Below, piece by piece: positions 8,330-16,430 of a DNA stretch of 64,000 bases. The stretch is from Rhizobacter sp. (lineage in GTDB: Bacteria; Pseudomonadota; Gammaproteobacteria; Burkholderiales; Burkholderiaceae_C), in contig JAMLIM010000003.1 of NCBI GenBank assembly GCA_023954175.1, positions 24,656 to 88,655 of the forward strand, in the 5' to 3' direction. Each line of letters begins with the position of its first letter. Position 1 is the first letter of the stretch. A program made the translations under genes and the position numbers. The notes beneath the pieces were generated by a model. It saw only the letters and a list, made by a program, of their open reading frames with translations, ran no database searches and was not told where the DNA came from.

Positions 8330-8335
8330 ATTGTG
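8330..8335 (-). promoter_or_regulatory. Candidate -10 of a leaderless anmK transcript
   Basis: CACAAT lies exactly 6 nt before the anmK ATG on the minus strand with no ribosome site in between. No clear -35. Same spacing as the other predicted leaderless starts in the window. Confidence 0.4.
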
Positions 8336-8412
8336 CCGCCGCGTGAAGCGCGTCGCCGATGAAAAAGGCCCGCGTGAGCGGGCCGATTGCCGAGATGCGC
8401 CGGGCCTCTGCG

Positions 8413-9834
8413 CTATTCGCTGAAACCGTCGCGGCCGATCATCGTTGCGGCAACCTGGAGTTCGCTGCGCGCCTGCGCGGCGAGGCGATCGAACTGCGCC
8501 TTGGCGGCAGGCGAGATCGCCACCGCTTCCGAGGCCTTGGCCATCGCGAGCGGATTCTGCTGCACGCCCTTGACCTTGAACTCGAAATGCAGGTGCGGCC
8601 CGGTCGCCCATCCGGTGGCGCCGACTGCGCCGATCACGACGCCCTGATCGATGCGCTGGCCCTTGCGCACATCGATCCGGCTCAGGTGGGCGTAGGTGGT
8701 TGCGCGATCGTTGTTGTGCTTGATCTGCACCACGTTGCCATAGCCGTTCTGCCAACCGGCGAATTCGACGACACCGTCGCCGACGCTGCGTACCGGCGTA
8801 CCGGAAGGCGCGCCATAGTCGACCCCACGGTGCGCGCGCCAGGTGTGCAGGATCGGGTGCATGCGCATCGCGAAGCCCGATGTGATGCGCGAGAACGCGA
8901 GCGGGCTGCCGAGGAAGGTGTGGCGCTTGCTCTTGCCGTCGAGGCCGAAATAGGCACCCTTGCCGCCGGCGTCCGGGTCGGCGTACCACATCGCCGAATG
9001 AGACTGGCCGCGATTGACGAATTCGGACGCCACGACGCGACCTGTCATCTCGTCGCCGCTGGCCCAGGTGATCGGCTCGCCGTCCGCGGTGAGCGCTTCG
9101 TAGATCACGGTGAAGCGATCGCCCTTGCGCAATTCGCGATGGAAATCGATCTCGCTCGAGAACATCTCGACCATCTGCATCGCGATCGCATCGGGGATGC
9201 GCGCATCGTCGGTCGCCGCGAACAACGAGGATTCGATCGTGCCGCTGCCCAGGCGGGTCTGCGTCTCGAGCGGAACGGTCTCGGTGCTCGCCTGCAATAC
9301 CCCGCCCACGCGCTCGACGCGCAAGCGGGTGAAATGGGTGCTGAACTGCTGCGTGCTCTGCGCCGGATAGCGCGCGACGAGTTCGTTGACGCGCCCTTGG
9401 GCGTCGGTGCGGATCTGCACCATCTTGCCCGGACGCCCGTCGAGCAGCTTGCGCGCGGTCGGGTCGCGGCGCAGGAACTGCGCCATCTCGTCATCGTCGG
9501 CATTCAGGCGGCGCAGCAGGCTGTCGGCGGTGTCGCTGCGACGCGTCAGATCCCCGCGATACAGCGTCAGTTCGTGCTCGGCAAGCTGATCGAGCTGCGC
9601 GGCAATGCTGTCGAGCGGAACGCTTTCGCTGAGCACGGCACGCGTCAGGTTCGCCGCATCGGGCGCGATCGGCGCGATGCCGAACGCGGTGGCGGCAAAC
9701 CCGGTGAGCGAGACGACCACCGCGGAGGCCAGGCCGCGCGGATGGCGGGCGACGAAACGACGAATCGACGCTGCCGCCGCGAAGGCCGCATCGTCGATCA
9801 TCTGGAGGGGCTGGAGTTCTTTGTTTGGGCGCAT
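8413..9834 (-). CDS. M23-family murein endopeptidase, membrane anchored
   Basis: A 473-residue zinc metallopeptidase likely to cut peptidoglycan cross-links. An N-terminal segment (~residues 24-50) is hydrophobic and probably anchors it in the inner membrane. A periplasmic helical/LysM-OapA-like region follows. The C-terminal LytM domain is complete: H-R-G-V-D-Y-G-A-P-S-G-T-P-V (H-x3-D zinc motif) and G-P-H-L-H-F-E-F (H-x-H). The ATG at 9834 was chosen (M-R-P-N-K-E-L-Q); the frame is open further but low-complexity. Gene order with divergent tyrS and downstream anmK is typical of Burkholderiales. MepM-like is the closest type. Confidence 0.9.
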   Translation of the reverse strand: MRPNKELQPLQMIDDAAFAAAASIRRFVARHPRGLASAVVVSLTGFAATAFGIAPIAPDAANLTRAVLSESVPLDSIAAQLDQLAEHELTLYRGDLTRRSDTADSLLRRLNADDDEMAQFLRRDPTARKLLDGRPGKMVQIRTDAQGRVNELVARYPAQSTQQFSTHFTRLRVERVGGVLQASTETVPLETQTRLGSGTIESSLFAATDDARIPDAIAMQMVEMFSSEIDFHRELRKGDRFTVIYEALTADGEPITWASGDEMTGRVVASEFVNRGQSHSAMWYADPDAGGKGAYFGLDGKSKRHTFLGSPLAFSRITSGFAMRMHPILHTWRAHRGVDYGAPSGTPVRSVGDGVVEFAGWQNGYGNVVQIKHNNDRATTYAHLSRIDVRKGQRIDQGVVIGAVGATGWATGPHLHFEFKVKGVQQNPLAMAKASEAVAISPAAKAQFDRLAAQARSELQVAATMIGRDGFSE

Positions 9835-10117
9835 GGGCGCAGGTTCAGGCGCAGCGATAGCGTCGAACGCGGCCGGCTCTGTATCGAGGGGGCTGGCGCT
9901 CAGCGTGTGCGAAGAGTCAAAGGGTCGCGGGCTGTCCACTAGAATTCCGGCCTCTGGGGCACGTGGGCTACGGGCGGGGCGCCTAGAAAAACTGCGCTCG
10001 CGACAAGAAGCCCCGAGTATATCCGCCGCTGGCAACCCCCCATCTGCGGGAAAGCCCCCGACTGCGGTGCTACCTTTGTTCCAGATCAACTGACCGAACC
10101 CCGCCGTCATCTTTGCC

Positions 10118-11356
10118 ATGTCACAGCCCATCGAGAAGAGCACCCACCCCGTCACCGACCGTGTGCGTGCCGCTCTGGCGATCACGCTGCGCGGATGTGA
10201 CGAACTGTTGCCGCAGGCCGACTGGGTTGCCAAGCTGGCGCGCTCGGAGGCGACGGGCCTGCCGCTGCGCATCAAACTCGGGCTCGACCCGACCGCGCCG
10301 GACATCCACGTCGGGCACACGGTGGTGCTCAACAAGATGCGTCAACTGCAGGATATCGGCCACACCGTCATCTTCTTGATCGGCGATTTCACTTCGATGA
10401 TCGGTGACCCCTCGGGGCGCAACAGCACGCGACCGCCGCTGACGCGCGAGCAGATCGAGGCCAACGCCCAGACCTACTACCGCCAGGCGAGCCTGGTGCT
10501 CGACCCGGCAAAGACCGAGATCCGCTACAACTCCGAATGGAGCGACCCGCTTGGCGCGCGCGGCATGATCGAGCTCGCCTCGCGCTACACCGTGGCGCGC
10601 ATGATGGAGCGCAACGACTTCGCTGAGCGCTTCAAGGCCGGCACGCCGATCTCGGTGCACGAGTTCCTGTACCCGCTGATGCAGGGCTACGACTCGGTCG
10701 CGCTCAAGTCGGACCTCGAACTCGGCGGTACCGACCAGAAGTTCAACCTGCTGGTCGGCCGCAGCCTGCAGGCCGAGTACGGCCAGGAGCCGCAGTGCAT
10801 CCTGACGATGCCCTTGCTCGAAGGGCTCGACGGCGTCGAGAAGATGTCCAAGAGCAAGGGCAACTACATCGGCATCACCGAGCCGGCGAACGCGATGTAC
10901 GCCAAGCTGCTGTCGATCAGCGACACGCTGATGTGGCGCTACTTCACGTTGCTGAGCTTCCGCAGCGAGGCGCAGATCGCCTCGCTGAAGGCCGAGGTCG
11001 CGGCGGGGCGCAACCCGAAGGAGGTCAAGGTGCTGCTCGCCAAGGAGATCTGCACGCGCTTTCACGATGCCGCTGCGGCCGAAGCGGCCGAGCGGGATTT
11101 CGAACTGCGTGCCCGTGGCGGGGTGCCCGACGACATCGCTGCCGTCACCCTCGCCGGCGCGCCCCTTGCGATCGGCGCGCTGCTGAAGCAGGCGGGCCTC
11201 GCGCCGTCGAGCAGCGAGGCGATGCGTCTCGTCGATGGCGGCGGCGTGCGCGTCGATGGCACGGTGATCGCCGACAAGGCCCTGCGGCTGCCGCCCGGCT
11301 GCTATGTCGTCCAGGTCGGCAAGCGCCGGTTTGCACGCGTCACGATCACGGCGTGA
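10118..11356 (+). CDS. tyrS: Tyrosine-tRNA ligase
   Basis: A 412-residue class I aminoacyl-tRNA synthetase. The Rossmann-fold ATP motif H-V-G-H is at about residue 64 and the K-M-S-K-S loop at about residue 240, flanked by L-L-E-G-L-D-G-V-E. The tyrosine-binding segment Q-G-Y-D-S-V-A-L is also present. The HVGH variant and length are typical of the TyrZ-like subgroup. The C-terminal S4-like RNA-binding domain covers about residues 345-412 (S-S-S-E-A-M-R-L-V-D-G-G-G-V-R-V-D-G). No clear Shine-Dalgarno. Its stop overlaps the next gene. Confidence 0.98.
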   Translation: MSQPIEKSTHPVTDRVRAALAITLRGCDELLPQADWVAKLARSEATGLPLRIKLGLDPTAPDIHVGHTVVLNKMRQLQDIGHTVIFLIGDFTSMIGDPSGRNSTRPPLTREQIEANAQTYYRQASLVLDPAKTEIRYNSEWSDPLGARGMIELASRYTVARMMERNDFAERFKAGTPISVHEFLYPLMQGYDSVALKSDLELGGTDQKFNLLVGRSLQAEYGQEPQCILTMPLLEGLDGVEKMSKSKGNYIGITEPANAMYAKLLSISDTLMWRYFTLLSFRSEAQIASLKAEVAAGRNPKEVKVLLAKEICTRFHDAAAAEAAERDFELRARGGVPDDIAAVTLAGAPLAIGALLKQAGLAPSSSEAMRLVDGGGVRVDGTVIADKALRLPPGCYVVQVGKRRFARVTITA

Positions 11357-11730
11357 TGATGCGCCGCCGCTCGCTGCCCGCGGCGCTGATGGCGCTGACG
11401 ACGGGCATGGCGGGGGCGTCCCGGGCGGCGCCGGACGACATGGAGCAGGCGCGCATCGAGCGGCTGCTGCGCTACGTGGAGGCGCAAAAGCGCGCCACCT
11501 TCGTGCGCAACGGCAAGGCCTATTCGGGCCGCGAGGCGGCGCTGTTCCTGCGCGCCAAGTACGCCAAGATGGGCGAGCATGTGACGACGGCGGCGCAGTT
11601 CATCGAGCAGATCGCTTCGCGATCGAGCACGACCGGCGAGCCCTATCTGGTTCGCCTCGCGGACGGACGCACGGTGGCCGCAGCCAAGGCCCTGCGCGAC
11701 GAGCTCGCACGCATGGATCGCGCACACTGA
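11356..11730 (+). CDS. DUF5329 / YfeK-like exported protein
   Basis: A 124-residue protein that begins at the ATG overlapping the tyrS stop by one base (TGATGATG). An N-terminal signal peptide is likely (M-M-R-R-R-S-L-P-A-A-L then an Ala/Gly-rich core ending A-S-R-A). The mature part shows the DUF5329 pattern: I-E-R-L-L-R-Y-V, F-V-R-N-G-K-A-Y-S-G-R-E-A, L-R-A-K-Y and F-I-E-Q-I-A-S-R-S-S-T-T-G-E-P-Y. E. coli YfeK is the best-known relative; function is unknown. Translational coupling to tyrS is likely. Confidence 0.8.
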   Translation: MMRRRSLPAALMALTTGMAGASRAAPDDMEQARIERLLRYVEAQKRATFVRNGKAYSGREAALFLRAKYAKMGEHVTTAAQFIEQIASRSSTTGEPYLVRLADGRTVAAAKALRDELARMDRAH

Positions 11731-11815
11731 TGCGCGCACCGATGCGCGAACTGATGCGCCCACCGAGGCGCACGCGGCGTCGAGTGCGCGCGGGCACGCT
11801 CCGAGGGCCTTGAAC

Positions 11816-12718
11816 GTGGCGGCGACCCCTTCGGTCCAGACCTTCCTGAAGCTCTCGGTGGCGGCGGCGATTGCCACCATCGTCCTGAAGACGCTCGCCT
11901 GGTGGATCACCGACTCGGTCGGCCTGCTGTCCGACGCCATGGAGTCCTTCGTCAACCTCGCCTCGGCGCTGTTCGCGATCGCGATGGTGACGATCGCCCA
12001 GCGCCCGGCCGACGAGGATCACCCCTTCGGCCACACCAAGGCCGAGTACTTCTCGAGCGGCTTCGAAGGCCTGCTGATCCTGGGGGCGGCGGCTGCGATC
12101 ATCTGGGCGGCGGCGCACCGCTTTGTCGATCCGCAACCGCTGCAGTCGCTGAGCTGGGGCCTCGGGCTGTCGATCGTCAGCTCGATCATCAACGGCGTGC
12201 TCGCGTGGCACATGCTTGCCGCCTCGCGGGTGCATCGCTCGATCGCCCTCGAAGCGGATGCGCGCCATCTTTTCACCGATGTGTGGACATCGGCGGGCGT
12301 CGTCGTCGGCCTGTTGCTGGTGAGCGTGACCGACTGGCTCTGGCTCGATCCGCTGCTCGCGATCGGCGTCGCCCTCAACATCCTGCGCGAGGGTGCACGC
12401 CTCGCGTGGCGATCGGTCGACGGGCTGATGGACAGCGCCGTCGACCCCAAGGTGCGGGCCCAGATCGACGCGGCGCTGGCGCAGTTCGCGCATCACGCGA
12501 TCCGCTTCGACCATCTCGTCACGCGGCGCGCGGGGCAGCGCCTGTTCGTCGACGTGCACATGCACATGCCGGCGAACTGGACGCTCGGCCGCGCCGCCGC
12601 GCTGCGCGCCACCGTCGAGCAGGCCTTGATGGCCGAAGTGCCGGGCCTGCGGGCGTCGATCCAGTTGCTGCCGCTCGACGTCGAGGCGCACTTCGACGAC
12701 TTGAACGACCCGCTGTGA
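11816..12718 (+). CDS. Cation diffusion facilitator family transporter
   Basis: A 300-residue inner-membrane antiporter of the CDF family, exporting divalent metals (Zn/Fe/Mn/Cd). The first metal-site helix T-D-S-V-G-L-L-S-D-A-M-E-S and the loop D-E-D-H-P-F-G-H-T-K-A-E-Y are clear. The second site helix has H-L-F-T-D-V-W-T-S-A-G-V. The cytoplasmic C-terminal domain has F-V-D-V-H-M-H-M. No ATG fits: I chose GTG 11816 because GAGG lies 9 nt upstream; TTG 11810 is the alternative. Its last base pairs overlap dtd. Metal specificity is not determinable here. Confidence 0.9.
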   Translation: MAATPSVQTFLKLSVAAAIATIVLKTLAWWITDSVGLLSDAMESFVNLASALFAIAMVTIAQRPADEDHPFGHTKAEYFSSGFEGLLILGAAAAIIWAAAHRFVDPQPLQSLSWGLGLSIVSSIINGVLAWHMLAASRVHRSIALEADARHLFTDVWTSAGVVVGLLLVSVTDWLWLDPLLAIGVALNILREGARLAWRSVDGLMDSAVDPKVRAQIDAALAQFAHHAIRFDHLVTRRAGQRLFVDVHMHMPANWTLGRAAALRATVEQALMAEVPGLRASIQLLPLDVEAHFDDLNDPL

Positions 12719-13158
12719 TCTCGCTCGTGCAGCGCGTGGCCTGCGCGCGCGTCGAAGTCGCCGGCCGCATCGTCGGTGCCATCGATCGCGGCTTGCTCGT
12801 CTTCGTCTGCGTCGAGCCGGACGACGACGAGGCGATCGCCGACCGGCTCGCGGCGAAGCTCGTCAGGCTGCGCGTGTTCGCCGACGGTGCCGGCAAGATG
12901 AACCTGGACCTCGGCGCGGTGGGCGGCGCTCTGCTGCTCGTGAGCCAGTTCACCCTCGCGGCAGACACGACGGCCGGCAATCGGCCGAGCTTCGTCGGCG
13001 CGGCGGCGCCGGCAGCCGGAAGGCGCCTCTTCGAGCGCGTCGTCGCCACCGCGCGCGCATTGCAGGCGCCGGTAGCGTGCGGAGAGTTCGGCGCCGACAT
13101 GCAGGTGCATCTCGTCAACGACGGCCCGGTGACGCTTCCCATCGTCGTTCGACGCTGA
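12715..13158 (+). CDS. dtd: D-aminoacyl-tRNA deacylase
   Basis: Dtd removes D-amino acids (and Gly from tRNA-Ala) mischarged onto tRNA. The 147-residue product matches the family length. Diagnostic motifs are S-Q-F-T-L-A-A-D (nucleophile region) and the C-terminal N-D-G-P-V-T with the cross-subunit Gly-Pro step. The start is a GTG that overlaps the CDF stop (GTGA): V-I-S-L-V-Q-R-V aligns with the family opening M-I-A-L-I-Q-R-V. It is translationally coupled to the transporter gene. Confidence 0.97.
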   Translation: MISLVQRVACARVEVAGRIVGAIDRGLLVFVCVEPDDDEAIADRLAAKLVRLRVFADGAGKMNLDLGAVGGALLLVSQFTLAADTTAGNRPSFVGAAAPAAGRRLFERVVATARALQAPVACGEFGADMQVHLVNDGPVTLPIVVRR

Positions 13159-13245
13159 GCGCGCCGCGCGCGATGGGCATAATGCGCGTCTGCCTCCGGC
13201 AGTCGCCACCGAGCATCCTGTCTTCACCACAGGGAAGGAACGCCA

Positions 13246-13641
13246 ATGTCCCGCCTCGCGCAGTCGCAATCACACCCGCGGCCCATGCACCCCCGGATCA
13301 ACGCGCCGGCATGGTTGCGACGCTGCTCGCTGCCAGCCGCCGCGCTGCTGGTCGCGCTGGGGGGCTGCGCGTCCGACGCGTGGAAGCCCAACCCGACCTA
13401 CGACACGTTCCTGAACAAGGTCGACAAGAACTGCGGCACGATGCGCATCGGTGAAGTCACGATCAGCCAGTTGATGAATCCCGGCTCGAACCTGTACAGC
13501 GCGTATTTCGTCGACATGACCTCGCGCTTCGACCTCGGGCGGATCTCGACCGAGGACTACGTCGAGGGCATCTCGACGACCTTCACGACGATCCGCGACA
13601 CGGCGGGCATCCGCTGCATCGTTGCGCAGAAGAATCCCTGA
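13246..13641 (+). CDS. Small lipoprotein, unknown function
   Basis: A 131-residue protein with a lipoprotein signal: basic N-region, L-P-A-A-A-L-L-V-A-L-G-G-C lipobox with Cys at about residue 41. The mature part is ~90 residues with W-K-P-N-P-T-Y-D-T-F-L and two further cysteines (N-C-G-T-M and I-R-C-I-V). The ATG at 13246 is preceded by GGAAGGAA. The long N-region is odd; ATG at the internal M-H-P-R would give a more standard signal. No named family recognised. Confidence 0.7.
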   Translation: MSRLAQSQSHPRPMHPRINAPAWLRRCSLPAAALLVALGGCASDAWKPNPTYDTFLNKVDKNCGTMRIGEVTISQLMNPGSNLYSAYFVDMTSRFDLGRISTEDYVEGISTTFTTIRDTAGIRCIVAQKNP

Positions 13642-13731
13642 GGCGTGTCGGCGGTCGGGGACTGCCCCAGGCTCGCCTTGCTTGCGTCCCACGAGGAGAG
13701 TTGAGACGCCCAAGGGCGACTCGAAGGCAGG

Positions 13732-15003
13732 TCAGTCGTAGGCGCGCGCGTCCTCGATCACCTTGCCGTCGTTGGGCAGGCTGCCCGGCGCGCACAGCTC
13801 GACCTCGCAGCGCAGTTTCGTCACCTCGCGCACGGTCTGCGCGATGCGCTCGGCGATGCCTTCGGGCCGGCGCGTCGCTTCGACGCGCAAGGTCATCCGG
13901 TCGTTCGCCATCTCGCCGCTGATGACGAGGCGCGCGCGCGCGACATCGGGGTGGCGGCGCACGATCTGGCCGATCTGCGCCGCGTGGACGAACATGCCGC
14001 GCACCTTCGCCGTCTGATCGGCGCGCCCCATCCAGCCCTTGATGCGGGCATTGGTGCGCCCGGTCGGGCAGGCGCCGGGCAGGATCGCCGACAGGTCGCC
14101 GGTGCCGAAGCGGATCAGCGGATAGTCGGGATTGAAGACGGTGACGACGACCTCGCCGACCTCGCCCTCGGTGACCGGGTCGCCGGTGCCCGGCCGCACT
14201 ATCTCGACGACGACCCCCTCGTCGAGCACGAGCCCCTCGCGCGCCGTGGTCTCGTACGCGATCAGGCCGACGTCGGCCGTTGCGTAGCACTGATAGCCTG
14301 CGACGCCGTGCTCCAGCAGCCAGTCGCGCAGCGGCGGCGGGAACGCTTCGCCCGAGACGAGCGCCTTCGTCAACGACGGCAGCGCGACGCCGAGTTCGGC
14401 CGCCTTCTCGATTGCGATGCGCAGGAAGCTCGGCGTGCCGACGTAGCCGTGGGCGCCGAGATCGACCATCGCCTGCAACTGCAGCTCGGTGTTGCCGACG
14501 CCGCCGGGGAACACGGTGCAGCCGAGCGCGAGCGCGCCTGACTCGGCCATCGCGCCGGCCGGCGTCAGGTGATAGCTGAAGCTGTTGTGCACCAGATCGC
14601 CGGCGCGAAAACCGGCGGCGAAGAGTGCGCGCGCCATGCGCCAGTGGTCGGTGCCATGGCCCTGCGGCTCGTAGATCGGCCCGGGTGACTGGAACACGTT
14701 GCGCGCGCCACGTGACGGCGCCACGCCGCGCCACCCCACCGCGGAGAAGCCGCCGAACGGGTTGCCCGCGCCGGATGCGCGCGCCACCTTCTGCCGCTCG
14801 AGCAGATCGTGCTTGCGTGTGACCGGCAGTTGCGCAAGTGCGTCGCGGCTCGTGATCGCGGCTGCATCGACGCCGCGCAGGACGTCGGCAAATGCCGCCG
14901 TGTCGGCCTGCGCCCGCGCCACCTGTCGCGGCAGCGCTGCCATCAGGGCGCGTTCGCGCTCCAGCGGGTCTCGCGTTTCGGCTTCGTCGTAGTGGTGTGA
15001 CAT
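13732..15003 (-). CDS. Phenylacetate-CoA ligase-like AMP-forming ligase
   Basis: A 423-residue member of the ANL superfamily with PaaK architecture. Visible elements are L-P-V-T-R-K-H-D-L, S-Y-H-L-T-P-A-G, G-T-P-S-F-L-R-I, V-S-G-E-A-F-P, Y-A-T-A-D-V-G-L-I and R-F-G-T-G-D-L-S, and the hinge K-G-W-M-G-R-A-D-Q-T-A-K-V-R-G-M-F-V. The canonical S-S-G-T-T-G-x-P loop is replaced by a divergent region around residues 75-105, as in several PaaK-like proteins of Liv clusters. It ends the minus-strand importer cluster and likely activates the imported acid with CoA. Exact substrate unknown. Confidence 0.8.
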   Translation of the reverse strand: MSHHYDEAETRDPLERERALMAALPRQVARAQADTAAFADVLRGVDAAAITSRDALAQLPVTRKHDLLERQKVARASGAGNPFGGFSAVGWRGVAPSRGARNVFQSPGPIYEPQGHGTDHWRMARALFAAGFRAGDLVHNSFSYHLTPAGAMAESGALALGCTVFPGGVGNTELQLQAMVDLGAHGYVGTPSFLRIAIEKAAELGVALPSLTKALVSGEAFPPPLRDWLLEHGVAGYQCYATADVGLIAYETTAREGLVLDEGVVVEIVRPGTGDPVTEGEVGEVVVTVFNPDYPLIRFGTGDLSAILPGACPTGRTNARIKGWMGRADQTAKVRGMFVHAAQIGQIVRRHPDVARARLVISGEMANDRMTLRVEATRRPEGIAERIAQTVREVTKLRCEVELCAPGSLPNDGKVIEDARAYD

Positions 15004-15168
15004 GGTTCAGCCTACTTCCGGCAGTTGGACACGCCCTAGTGGGCCGCAGCGCGGTTCAATCGGGCGCGCAGCGCTCGCGCCGGAATGGTGAGCGTTGCCG
15101 TGGGCTCGAATGTCAAGGTCCATGTGGTGTGGCCAGCGGACGTTGGCGGTCAACTGCCGGAAGCAGGC

Positions 15169-15441
15169 TCAGTCGTCGTCGCCGCGGCCTGCGCGGCGCC
15201 GGGCGTCGTCGATCAGTTTGCGTTGGGCTGGCGCGGTGTCGAGCGCATAGCGGTCGAAACCACTGCCGCCAGCTTTCTTCAGGTCGGCGTGCAGCGAACC
15301 GTGGTCGTCATGGAAATGCACGAAGGCCACGCCCCGGCAGTGGAAGATGCCGGGCTTGACCTCGCGCACGCCCTTGATGTCGCGCAGCTGGCGCATGAGA
15401 GGCAGCAAGGCCGCGAGGGCGGCGGGGTCGGCGTGCGCCAT
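15169..15441 (-). CDS. Small conserved-looking protein downstream of livF
   Basis: A 90-residue soluble protein that begins 5 nt after the livF stop, so it is almost certainly in the same transcript. The middle shows G-V-R-E-V-K-P-G-I-F-H-C-R-G-V-A-F-V-H-F-H-D-D-H-G, giving several histidines and one cysteine that could bind metal. The tail is Arg/Asp-rich. I do not recognise the family; a frame of this quality inside an operon is probably a real gene. Between it and the ligase gene (15004-15168) I see nothing. Confidence 0.6.
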   Translation of the reverse strand: MAHADPAALAALLPLMRQLRDIKGVREVKPGIFHCRGVAFVHFHDDHGSLHADLKKAGGSGFDRYALDTAPAQRKLIDDARRRAGRGDDD

Positions 15442-15446
15442 GGGCC

Positions 15447-16259
15447 TCAGGCCAGCCAGCGCTTGCGCCGGCGATAGCTCTTCACATCGCGGAAGCTCTT
15501 GCGGTCGCCGCCGCCCATGCCGAGGTAGAACTCCTTCACGTCCTCGTTGTTCGACAGGTCGCTCGCGGCGCCGTCCATCACGATGCGCCCGCTCTCGAGG
15601 ATGTAGCCGTAGTCGGCATAGCGCAGCGCCATGTTGGTGTTCTGCTCGGCGAGCAGGAAGGTGACGTTCTCCTTCGTGTTCAAGTCCTTCACGATCTCGA
15701 ACACCTCCTCGACGATCTGCGGCGCGAGGCCCATCGACGGCTCGTCGAGCAGCACCATCTTCGGGCTCGCCATCAACGCGCGGCCGACGGCGCACATCTG
15801 CTGCTCGCCGCCCGACGTGTACGCGGCCTGCGAACTGCGGCGCTCCCGGAGGCGGGGGAAGTAGGTGTAGACCTTCTCCAGCGTCCGCGCGACGGCCGCC
15901 TTGCCGTCCTTGCGGGTGTAGGCGCCGGCCAGCAGGTTTTCTTCGATCGTCAGGTGCGCGAAGCAGCGCCGGCCCTCCATGACCTGGATCACGCCACGCT
16001 CGACCATGTCGGACGTGCTGAGCTTCTCGATGCGCTCGCCACGCAGTTCGATCGAGCCCTTCGTCACCTCGCCGCGCTCGGCGCGCAGCAGGTTGCTCAC
16101 CGCGCGCAAGGTCGTCGTCTTGCCGGCACCGTTGCCACCGAGGATCGCAACCACCTTGCCCTCGGGCACCTGCAGCGAGACGCCCTTGAGCACCAGGATC
16201 ACATGGTTGTAGATGACCTCGATGCCGTTGACGTTGAGGAGGATGTTGGATTCGCTCAT
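15447..16259 (-). CDS. livF: ABC transporter ATPase, LivF type
   Basis: A 270-residue ATPase of a branched-chain amino acid-type importer. Walker A is G-G-N-G-A-G-K-T-T-T, the signature region is T-S-G-G-E-Q-Q-M, Walker B is V-L-L-D-E-P-S-M-G-L-A-P and the switch is L-A-E-Q-N-T. The ATG at 16259 (M-S-E-S-N-I-L-L) fits the family. It pairs with LivG to drive LivH/LivM. The C-terminal ~20 residues are longer and basic (R-K-S-F-R-D-V-K-S-Y-R-R-R-K-R). A 170-nt hairpin-rich gap separates it from the binding protein. Confidence 0.93.
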   Translation of the reverse strand: MSESNILLNVNGIEVIYNHVILVLKGVSLQVPEGKVVAILGGNGAGKTTTLRAVSNLLRAERGEVTKGSIELRGERIEKLSTSDMVERGVIQVMEGRRCFAHLTIEENLLAGAYTRKDGKAAVARTLEKVYTYFPRLRERRSSQAAYTSGGEQQMCAVGRALMASPKMVLLDEPSMGLAPQIVEEVFEIVKDLNTKENVTFLLAEQNTNMALRYADYGYILESGRIVMDGAASDLSNNEDVKEFYLGMGGGDRKSFRDVKSYRRRKRWLA

Positions 16260-16261
16260 GG

Positions 16262-16420
16262 TCTCGATCTCTGACTCATCGAAGCGGCGCACGCGCCGTT
16301 TCGATGAGGGCTCCGTAGGAGCCCGCCTCTCCCGCAGGGGCTGGGGTGGCCGCCAAACCCCTCCCGCCCGGAGGGAGGGGAAGGGTTGGCAGCACCGTCG
16401 CTCAGCCGCCGGCGTGAGCG
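16262..16420. repeat. Cluster of intergenic hairpins between binding protein and livF
   Basis: Three dyads follow each other: CATCGAA...TTCGATG (about 16277-16306), GGGCTCC-GTA-GGAGCCC (about 16308-16324) and a C-C-C-T-C-C-C / G-G-A-G-G-G-A-G-G-G-G pair (about 16363-16383). No U-tract, so they look like REP-type stabilisers or processing sites in the importer mRNA, not terminators. Confidence 0.45.
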
Positions 16421-16430
16421 GCCGTGCCGT

